Below, piece by piece: positions 54,993-64,000 of a stretch of 64,000 bases of DNA. A model generated the notes under the pieces. The model ran no database searches and had not been told where the DNA came from. It saw only the letters and a program-made list of their open reading frames with translations. The position numbers and the translations under genes are program-made. The DNA is taken from assembly GCA_000181795.3 (NCBI GenBank), contig CM012953.1, positions 706,473 to 770,472 of the forward strand, in the 5' to 3' direction. This DNA is from Trichinella spiralis. Its lineage: Eukaryota; Nematoda; Enoplea; Trichinellida; Trichinellidae. Positions within the stretch are counted from its first letter, which is position 1. Every line of letters starts with the position of its first letter.

Positions 54993-56007
54993 TTTGCTTA
55001 TTCTGCCAGTTCTGTTATTTGTTCGTTCGTTATTAAAGCAGTCATGTTTCAAACTGATGATATACTTTTATTCAGATTAATGCATCAACTTTTTCAGGTT
55101 TTTCGTTTAGTTAATCAGTTGTTGAAATCAGATGATAGAAATATGATTTAAAATTTTCCATATAAGATCGTACAATTCGGTTATTGTGCGTTACATTACA
55201 TACGCAAGTGTAAATACGTAAATAACAAAACAGATGTTTAATTATGCGTATGAAAATTACGAAAAGTACTTTAAGCAGAAAAAACCAAAATATGCTGGAT
55301 CGAAAATAAATTTATTTAAAAAATCAAAACTTATAAGCTTTTTCTGATACTTTTAAAAGTCGAATGAAACATTATAACTGAGCAGTTTAAAATTTAAAAG
55401 AACCTGAACATATTTTAATAAGTCCCCTCAATGGCTTCAAATACATACATAAATATAAATATAAAAAAATAAAAGAATGAATGTAATGTTTACACTTTAT
55501 GTTTATCGTAATTTCAAACGGAAATTAATATATTTATTATTCAAGTAATTTTAGTTTTCTCGCTTTCTCCAAAAACTGCATATGTAAAAAAATAAAAATA
55601 TTGGTATGATGTTTTGAATTATATTTTTATGGTAATTTCAAAGTTAAATTCACATACTTATTATTTAGTTAATTTATTTTATTTGTTTAAGCAAAGACTA
55701 CGTCATAACAAGTAAAATATACTTAATTGTTTTTTTCATACTGTAACATAAACTGTAGTTGAGCTTTCAAATGACGACCATTTATTGACCTTATTTTAAA
55801 GGTATTTGCTTTTGTTATTTATCTGCATGCTTTAAGTTAAAGTTATTTTAGAATAGCAGGAGTTTTGTGATGCACACTTTAACTAGCTCTGGCGGTAGTA
55901 TAGAACATAATAATCGTTTAATATAACGAGGTATGATGAAAGATGTTTACTTTGAATTTTATAAGAATATTGTTTACATAAATTTTATAGATATATTGAA
56001 AAAAATC
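54993..56007. other. Intergenic region and RNF185 5' UTR
   Basis: About 1 kb of AT-rich DNA. A GAG|GTATGA donor at 55929-55930 and an ATAG acceptor at 55990 suggest a short 5' UTR intron of RNF185. Nothing else is supported. Confidence 0.45.
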
Positions 56008-56800
56008 ATGGAAAGTCAAGGATTAGAACAAAGCGGTGGCACGAATGCCGCTAGCAGTAATTGCGGCCGTGATGATAACGATGAAAATAATGAAGGAAGA
56101 ACTAATAAGTCATCATCAGCTGAAGAAAGTGCAGCTAATTCGGCATTTGAATGCAACATATGTCTTGAAACTGCACGTGAAGCGGTTATCAGTATGTGTG
56201 GTCATCTGTTCTGGTGAGGTTGCAATGTTTTTCATGTGATAAGTTGTGTTGTTCGAATTTCATTTTTCGCATCAAGCTGGTCTTGTTTACACCAGTGGTT
56301 CGAAACACGCCCTGCCAATCCAATTTGTCCTGTCTGCAAGTCGTCCATAAGCAAAGAAAAAGTTATTCCTCTTTATGGAAGAGGCGGCTCTGGTTGCGAC
56401 CCTCGTGAAAAAGTTCCACCACGCCCCGCTGGACAGCGTTCTGAATCATTTAGAACTGTAGACTGTTGTTTTAATGACTCATGACGTCAACAATGTGCAG
56501 TATGTTTTTGTAGGGGTTTCCGGGTTTTAATTTTGGTGGAGAGCACGCTGGCGGATTTCAGTTATCATTGGGCATTGGCGCGTTTCCGTTTACGTTTTTA
56601 ACATCTACATTTAACTTGGGCGATGTGCGTCATCCTCATAATGGTAAGCAACATTTTTTTCAAAATGGAATTTGTTAAATTTTTCTCTTTTGTTTTCAGG
56701 AAATACAAACAATGCCATTCCACGCGAAGAGGAACAGTTTTTATCTCGCATGCTGTTTTGGATGGCTCTGTTATTTCTTTTCTGGCTAATTATAGCTTGA
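56008..56800 (+). CDS. RNF185: RING E3 ligase RNF185/RNF5 (RMA1-type)
   Basis: Four exons (56008-56213, 56277-56457, 56514-56643, 56700-56800) join in phase to 205 residues. Near residue 50 a C3HC4 RING starts at [30 protein letters not shown] and ends at [11 protein letters not shown]. Then come [22 protein letters not shown], a Gly/Phe-rich linker ending [10 protein letters not shown], and a C-terminal anchor ([20 protein letters not shown]). RNF5 and RNF185 are ER- and mitochondria-anchored E3 ligases in ERAD and selective autophagy. The linker GAFPF and the IPLYGRG block favour RNF185. I chose ATG 56008 because it gives the usual acidic Ser-rich start; an upstream in-frame start at 55933 would add an unusual segment. 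Confidence 0.95.
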
Positions 56801-59701
56801 TGCTTGTTAATCTGTAATTAACGAATGTTACATTCTTACAACGTGTTGTGGTATTCTCCAATACAGGAAACAGCTATTGAATTCTGTAACATCGCTGGCC
56901 TGTTTTTCTTTATTCTTTGCACGAACTGTTTGTTTTGTTGTCTGAAGCGATGCGCATCAGTTCAAATTTGATTGATAATTGTGTTCATCGAAATTTACGC
57001 TTTCCATGCAGCGAAAACAAATTCAAGTGTATCAGTTCTATTCTATTCAATTTCATTCTTTATTTAGATAACATTTTCAGTGAAAGCATTTTTTTCTCAT
57101 AATAAATAATTTTCTCATTGTTTCATCGATAGCAAGAATGTTGTTTTATTGATTTATATATATACATTATTACTAGGCTGTTGTTATTTCATTTATGAAG
57201 GTGACACTTCGTAGAATGTTGATGAAATTGTTTACTCGAAAATGATAAACTTAAGCATAGTAAGAATTTTAATACTTTTGATTTTTAATCATACTGTAAT
57301 TATGTATGTTTAAAAATTCCATGTTGTCGAAACAAATTTTCTTTGAAATCGTACACTTTTGCGCGTTAAATGTTTTACTTTTTATGCGTTGAATAAAAAA
57401 TGGTTTCTTATAGTATGTTGTTTGCGAGATCGTTTAAATATACGACCACTTGTTGTTTGTTCATGCTTAAATTGAATGAAATTTGAAGTGAAATTAAAAA
57501 TTCGGGAAAATAGTGTGCAATTTTAAAAATATTTCATCATTTATTTGAAAGCGGTGACAGATGAAGAAGGAAGAAGAATGTTTTTCATTATTTAAGCTTT
57601 ACAAGAAGTAATTTTATGGATGTACATATAAGAAAAACTTGTAATTTGATGCTCGATTTGAATAAACAGTGAAAATCAGGTTGATTTCATTGCCAGAACC
57701 CGTGCTTGTTTAATGTGAAGACATGTGTTATCGATGAAATTTTCATATCTGCTTAATTATCACGCTTGTTGTTGTTTTTAGTGTGAATATTTTTGGAACG
57801 CTTGGTGTCAGAACATTTAAATGTTCGAAAAACAATATCAAAAATCGGAAAAATGAATTAATGTTAACAGTGTGACGCAATGGATGTTGTATGGTTGGAA
57901 AAAATTTTTACAGTAAATTGAAAAGGCTTTTGAAGAAAATTTATTATTGTCGAGAAAATTTTACAAGCTATAAAAAGTATAATCACTCTTTTTCAGCTTA
58001 CTGTTAATTGTTTTCATAATGACGTAACTTTATTGTTGACGATTTCAATTTCCTGAAGAACGTTTTCACATTTTAAGCAGATGATTTTTTAGTAGTTGTG
58101 AATTTTAATACGGACAATTTATAGGAGAATTGACAGCAGATATTATTGTTTAATTTCATGTTTAAATTCGAAAATGTTCATATTTTTTCATATGCATTAT
58201 TCTGTTGCCTGATACTATGGCAAATCAAATTTATCAAATAACTTTGATTGTGAATTTCCAATCACGTAGTAATGTTTTATTATATTATAAAATAAATTGC
58301 AATAAATGATAAATTTAATTTTAAAAATTACATTATTTTTGTAATTCCAGTATGCGTGGCGTTTATATCATTAATATTTTTTTCCATTCCAGTGAAAAAT
58401 ACAAACATAGACTGATGAATGCATGTTAATACTGTTTCAAATATTCAGTTCATAAAGATATATTTATTTATTTATCGGTTTTTGTCTACTTGATATTTGT
58501 CTGCATTATGTTCTCTTTTTTCTTTTATGATAAAGAATTTAGAAAATTATTCCATTTTAGATTAAAAAACAACTACGGTTCTTATGAATGAAATCAAAAG
58601 AAATGAAAAAAAGTTCAATTCAAATTAAAAAAAGCTTTGTTTGGGTTTATAGCAGTCATATATTAAATATTTCTCAGTATTCATATATTTAAATGTCAAT
58701 GCATAAATTAAATATTGCTGAAAGGTACTGAATGAATAAAAAATTAAAAAGTATTTACTCAGCAGCTGTAAATATTCTACTTACAATCAGATTTCAATCA
58801 GCTTGTTGCAGATGTGCAGACATTAAAAAGCTTTGACGTAGTGCTACGCAGTTAAACCGATTCATAAATAATCAACATCAGACAGTTCTTAAATTGTCCA
58901 CAAAATTAATAATGCATCACTGATGACGTCATTGCATACAGTTGATTGAGTTGCCCAAAAATATGTCAAATTCAAACCACAAATATATAATATTAAAATT
59001 AAAAAAAAGGAGAAAAAATTGGTCTGTTTTCAAAAATTAAATCAAATTAAAAAATTATTTTGAATTCTGCTAAATTACTTTTTCCTTGAATCAGCTGATT
59101 GATTCGTACGTACAATTAATAAATTATAATATGAATAAATCGTAAATATTTTTTGCAAGAATTTAACAATTTTAAATTATTTTCAGCATAATATGATATT
59201 CTACACTTTCCAGTGATGTCACCGATCAAGTGGTACTTTGTTTATCCAGAAAATTCCCATCTAATAAATTTCGTCAGCAACAAATTTAACATAAAAACTT
59301 TAGCGAATTAGATACTTAAAAATAAACAAACAGAAATATATTGAATTCTGTTCAAGAATTAGTTTTATTGGTAATTTAAAAAATTCATTTATTTGAGAAT
59401 GTAACCTGCGTATCATTTTACTGTAATTTGTTTGTCATAAGTGTGCCATTAGTTGTTCATTTATGCTCATGTGCTTTGTCGATCTTCGATAGTTTAGCTT
59501 TTTTAACGTGTATGATGTGTTTAAACTTTTTAAAGTTATCTTGAATTTCAATTCTAATTTTTGTGATTTATGAATTGTTTTTTAGGGAATATTATTAACG
59601 AGTTAGTTTATTAACGAGAAGCAGCACGTCAGTTAGCGAATCTGCTTATTTTATTTGTTGACGCGGTAGGTGTTCGCATTGCTAGTGATAACCTTTTGCA
59701 G
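56801..59701. other. Long AT-rich intergenic region
   Basis: About 2.9 kb without a supportable exon. It probably holds the RNF185 3' UTR and the promoter and 5' exons of the VWC-domain gene. A signal-peptide exon for that gene would be expected here, but I could not identify one. Confidence 0.45.
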
Positions 59702-62655
59702 CGTTTTGAAACAGAATATTTCAGTGATAAGCAGAAATCAGTTGAAAATATGGTTATGAGCAATGAACGAAATGAAACGCAAGTAGGAAACAGTATGGAA
59801 TCGGACTCTCATGGCTGCTTTGATTTTATCGAACAAAAAATAGTTCCATTTGGTGAATATTACATGACTGATAATTGTCTGTTTTGCATGTGCAACAAAA
59901 CGGAGCGATTTTGCAAACAAGTATTTTCTTGTTCTTTATTTTACCTATTAGTTTTAATATTTGTTTATTTTGATGAATCATGGTAATTCTTTATTTTATT
60001 TAATAGCTTTAACAAATGTTTAATTTTGGTGAACCATGGTAATGGAATTTTGTTAAAATAACTTTTATTTGATACAGCTATATTTAGCCTTTTTCTTAAG
60101 CTGCAGTGTAAAATTGACTTTTGCAAATGTCAAATGTAAATTTACATTCAAATTGTGAATTTTATTTGCTTGAACGATGCAGTGAGTATTTTGCAAAATT
60201 CGTCAAAATGTTAATTTGCTTTCTGGTTGAACATTAGAATTTGTTATTGCGTGCAGCACTGATTTTATGTTCACATAATCTTTATTGAAAATTAATTTAT
60301 GTTAATAGTATATAGATACTAATTTTTTAGTTGAATTCTTTTTCTTTGAAAACTACATTGCACATCAAATACGAAATTGCTTTTTCATAATTAAGCGAAA
60401 ATGTTTGTGTTGGTGCGATGAAATATGCTTCCGCTGTAAAACTTGCAATGTTCAGTAGTTTAAAAATTTGTGTTTTCTATCAGTATTTTCCCGTGTTTCA
60501 TACATTTATCTTGTATCACCGCAGTTTCCTCGCTTGATTTATGACCTGGCAGTCTATTTCATAGATATTTTCCAAGAATTTTAATTTTTTTTTAGCATTT
60601 TCAACGTCTTTTGAAACTTTTTTTTTAATTAAAATATTTTAATAGAAATTGAATAGCAAAGTGGTAAATTATGTTACTTTTTGCGAGTGTGAAATGACTT
60701 TTTTCAGTACAATGAACTGTTTAGTGTTGGACGAACTTTTAGCATCATAATTTTCCATTGTGAGAATCTTCATGAAAATTTTCAAATTATTTGAATATGA
60801 CAATCAGCGCCCAATTCTATTTCGTAATTTGTGCAGCTTTTGTCAAACATTTGTTGCCAATAATATGATGAATACAAATAATTTATACAAAAGAGATTTC
60901 TATTTTAAGAAAAATTAATTTTCCCATGCATCTATATATATTTTTTTTTCTTTCAAACATTTCAGTTGAATATTGATTTCAATTGCAGTTGGTGGAATTT
61001 TTTTTATAAATTCATTTTTCTTGAAAATTACCAACTTTAAACGGTTTTAAAAATTTGAAAACAAATATTTCGTTTTCGCTGCTAATTTGATAGATGATTT
61101 CTTTTGCTGCTTGTTGAAGCTGTTGTTTACTCAGTAGCAGTTGGTGGGAAATGAATTCGTTGATAATAAAATGCTATTTTTGAATTGAATAAAAAGATAA
61201 CATGAAATAATAGCATTAGTAGTAGTAGAAACGTTTTTTCTTTTAAATTTTATATTACAGATTGGATGTAGTCCAATCAAATGTGACGGAATTGTGCACA
61301 AAGATCCGAGAAATTGTTGTGATGTGTGCACGCCATCAGTTATTTTAGGTAACACGAGATTTTCGACTGTTTGTTTGTTTATTTTATTATATTTTTTCCA
61401 GGAACTCCTGTTGAACATGCCAGTGCGTCGTTGAAACTCGGTGGCATGACCATAACTTTTCTCATAATAGTGTCGACGGTATTTTTCATGCTGCATCGTC
61501 TACGCAGGAAACGTCTCCTGATCACTGTCAGGCGTAAGCTATGCTTATCTGTTTGTTTGTTTTTTTTTGCACTTGTGAAGAAGATATTTGCAAATTTTTT
61601 TTTAAAATTAACTTGCTTGCCGTGAACAAATTTCCCATGATTTTTGAACGGCAAGGTGAAAAGTAGTTTCTTTGTGTTTCGGTCAATTTCACCTTTTCCA
61701 CTTTTTTTTCACTCGACAAATCGAACAATCAGTACAGTTTGCAGTCATTAACCTTTGCATTGCAAGTATATTTTGAAGGCCTATTTTGAATTCCAACTGA
61801 AGCGGATAATTTTTTCCTATTGCAAAATGATGCTTTCAGTTCGGTGCAATTAGTTGGATGGGTTTTTTTAACATTATTGATCGATTGTTGTTATTGTTGT
61901 TTTTTTTGATTTAATTTGAAATTATATTATTATTAATAATGAGAAAACAATTTCCCATTTGAGGATGTCATTCTGGGGATGGAAATTTTCAGCCGTTTCG
62001 TGAATCGTTCGATCGTTCTTGTGTTGCTTGTCCTAATCCTCCTCCTCCTCCTCCTCGTCGATCGCCGAGAACCGTTTTCGACCGTCGCCCCAACGCGGCA
62101 AGAGCAGTGAATTACAATGATCCACCGCCGCCGTACTCTGCCACGGTCGCCCAGCCGCCGCCCCTGTTGACTGCTTCAGCCATCGCCCGGATGCCGCATT
62201 ATTTCAACGGTCCGCCGCCACCCTACCCGTGCTCGAGTGGGCGTCAACAGCCCGCGGCGGAGCCGTCTGTGGTGCACTTGCACCGGTGCCCCGCCCACCG
62301 GAACAACGGCGCCGGACGTCGAAGCTTGCCCGAACTATTCTCCCCAACTCAGTGGTCCAATTCCAGAAAGCCCAGTGATGAGGAAGTTGGGGGCGTTGGT
62401 GAATTGCAAGCTGCATCCAACTGCTGTAGCAGCAACAGCAACGCGTCGGCACTGCACAATATCAGGGACGATGCGTCGTCAATAGCAAGTACGGGAACAA
62501 CAACAACAACATCATCCGACTGCAGCAATAGCACTTCTAGTAGTGGTGGCAATGGATCATCGACCAGTTGTTGTTCAACTGAATGCGAGTGTCAGCATTA
62601 TTTGAAAGATGACCACTCGTCTGTTCCGAATTCTACTCAAGTTAATCTCCATTAG
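59702..62655 (+). CDS. VWC-domain single-pass membrane protein with PPPPY tail (5' end uncertain)
   Basis: Exons 59702-59920, 61261-61348, 61402-61533 and 61964-62655 join in phase. The ectodomain has a VWC-like cysteine pattern (CFDFIEQK, NCLFCMCNKTERFCKQIGCSPIKC, CCDVC). A membrane helix follows (MTITFLIIVSTVFFMLH) with a basic stop-transfer RLRRKR. The cytoplasmic tail of about 240 residues is Pro-rich, then Ser/Asn/Cys-rich, with two PPPPY motifs (DPPPPYSA, GPPPPYPC), which bind WW domains of NEDD4-type ubiquitin ligases. The first usable ATG (59750) gives no signal peptide, so an upstream exon is probably missing. DGCR2/IDD-like proteins combine VWC and one membrane pass and are the nearest idea, but I do not recognise the family for sure. 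The 61964 acceptor was chosen because it keeps the frame. Confidence 0.6.
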
Positions 62656-63184
62656 CAAAGCAGAGATATATTATTCATCGAATTAATTAATTAATTATTT
62701 ATTTATTTTTAATACTTTTTAAAATCAGAACGAAAACAGTAATCTCAAACAGTTGGGCATTTTCAATTTACCCACTGAAGACGCGAAAAAAATTATACGT
62801 ATATATATAATAATATTAGGTGGTTTTCTTTTTTCTTGTTATTTATTTGTTTATCGTTGCTGCTCGACATGCAGAGAGGTAAATTGTTTCCATGCAGTTG
62901 TTTTTTGTTTCATTCACATCCTGTTGTTGAAATGTGGCAATGCAGTGAGATATTTTTTTAAAATAAAATTTCATTCTCTATTCTAATCAACCGCTTGTTG
63001 TGGTGGTAACAAGTGTTGTTGTTGTTGTTGATGATTATCCCTGTTGTTGTTGTTGTTCTTGATGCTTGTTGTTTTTATTGGTTTAATTACCAACGTTGAT
63101 AAAACAGCAGTGTACTTGTTTGTTTGTTTATACTCGTTGTTGTTTATAGTTGTTATTGTTTGCTTGTTTATTTATTTCTTGGAG
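62656..63184. other. Intergenic; (TTG)n-rich stretch
   Basis: About 530 bases. The part 63010-63160 is a run of GTTGTTGTT and TTGTTTG repeats just before the acyl-CoA synthetase ATG. No gene is supported. Confidence 0.5.
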
Positions 63185-64000
63185 ATGAGCGGTGGTAGTT
63201 GGAACAGTGAACAGCAAAGTTTGGCCGAAGCGTTGGAAGTGAACTGCGTTGCCCATGCCGACCGTGAGGCGATGGTATTCGTCGAAGAAGGAAAACGGTG
63301 GACGTTCGGCCAACTCAGTCAGGCGGTCTGCAAGCTGGCTAAGGGATTTTTGAGCGTCGGCTTGAAGCCGTCCGACCGGATACTGCTTGTCGGCTTCAAC
63401 TGCAGCGACCTGGCGGTGTCGGTGTTCGCCGCCTCCAGAGCGGGTCTGGTGTTCACTCTGGCCAGCCCGATGCTTCTCAAAGACTACCTCTCGTTGCGTG
63501 AGCTGATCAACACGGTATGCGGTGGTCGTGTTCTGCTTTGGTTTGTTCATTTGCTTTTTCTGTCCAATTCAGATTCAATGCAAAGCTGTGGTGTTTTACA
63601 TGACCGAAAAGTCGGAAAAGTATTTCTCCAATTTAGCTCAACTGATACCCAAGCTGTTGTCCAGTTCGGATGAAGGTGGCGGTTGCCTCTCGTCGCCATC
63701 TTTGACGCACGTTTTTGTCGCCGGACCGGGGCAGACCAACTTCAAGTTGGCTTTTTGTTTGTTTGTTTGTTTGTTTGTTTATTTTGCTCATCTACTCTCA
63801 GGGCAGCTTATTCGTTGTCAGAAGTGTGGAATTCAGTGAACGAAGTTGTTGAAGTCCAGTGCAAGCCAGGAGCCGACGACTTGGCTGCAATTTTGCTCAC
63901 TTCAGTATGATTCAACATTATATATGTTTTTACAAAGGAGAATGTGAGAAGGAAAAATGATTGTCCACTGATTTGGTTTGTTTGTTTTAGAATGGTTCAT
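63185..64000 (+). CDS. Acyl-CoA synthetase (AMP-binding, ACSF2-like), 5' part only
   Basis: Exons 63185-63514, 63573-63745, 63802-63904 and 63991 onward join in phase; the gene runs off the window. The frame SLAEALEVNCVAHADREAMVF, RWTFGQLSQAVCKLAKGF, GLKPSDRILLVGFNCSDLAVSVFAASRAG and IQCKAVVFYMTEKSEKYFSNL matches the N-terminal lobe of AMP-binding acyl-CoA synthetases. ACSF2-type medium-chain enzymes fit best. The last visible residues, LLTSNGS, are the start of the ATP/AMP P-loop motif. The enzyme would activate a fatty acid to acyl-AMP and then acyl-CoA. The open frame extends upstream of ATG 63185 into repeat-rich DNA encoding a hydrophobic stretch; a start there would add a membrane segment but looks less likely. 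Confidence 0.8.
63755..63780 (+). repeat. (GTTT)n microsatellite in an intron
   Basis: Six to seven GTTT units inside the intron between the exons ending at 63745 and starting at 63802. Confidence 0.9.

Noticed and set aside
63044-63184. N-terminal membrane extension of the acyl-CoA synthetase
   Set aside because: The in-frame extension is encoded by TTG/GTTT-type simple repeats, so the hydrophobic stretch is probably an artefact; ATG 63185 starts the recognisable enzyme.

Overview
The window looks like a nuclear scaffold from a nematode, most likely a clade I (Trichinella/Trichuris-like) species. The DNA is AT-rich. Genes are split by many short GT-AG introns, mostly 40-90 bases. The gene content is animal: LRP5/6, HIPK, V-ATPase, hnRNP U-like, a secreted astacin with ShK domains and a secreted cystatin-like array. 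The genus is inference. I rebuilt splice models by hand; in the models I checked, the exon phases are consistent.

Layout. (1) 0.4-2.7 kb: a secreted protein with two tandem cystatin-like modules. (2) 4.9-11.7 kb, minus: a complete LRP5/6-type Wnt co-receptor. (3) 14.3-20.0 kb, plus: a HIPK-family kinase, damaged in the assembly by a gap and a falsely duplicated 1-kb segment. (4) 21.6-26.5 kb: two convergent secreted-protein genes, an astacin protease with two ShK domains and a Reeler-EGF-ShK-nitrobindin-like protein. (5) 28.4-34.4 kb: the Golgi SNARE GOSR1, convergent with a polyprenol reductase (SRD5A3) whose first intron carries an antisense BEL/Pao-type LTR element with an intact gag and no pol. 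(6) 34.8-38.8 kb: TM2D2 followed closely by TRAP1, whose ATPase domain is mostly lost in a 10-N gap. (7) 41.5-45.2 kb: V-ATPase subunit c and complex I NDUFB4, divergent. (8) 45.4-48.9 kb, minus: intronless BOP1 followed 165 bases later by a TRBP/PACT/Loquacious-like dsRNA-binding protein. (9) 49.8-56.8 kb, plus: an hnRNP U-like protein, then two ER-membrane RING ubiquitin ligases, RNF121 and RNF185/RNF5. (10) 59.7-64 kb, plus: a VWC-domain membrane protein with PPPPY motifs, and the 5' part of an acyl-CoA synthetase that runs off the window.

Most genes are conserved housekeeping or signalling genes with no obvious shared pathway. The more unusual points are the LRP5/6 receptor (to my knowledge Caenorhabditis elegans has no clear LRP5/6 gene), the Reeler/EGF/ShK/nitrobindin-like architecture, the cystatin-like array with a lost inhibitory loop, the TSD-flanked gag-only retroelement, and two same-strand gene pairs spaced like operons. 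I saw no tRNA, rRNA or CRISPR array.
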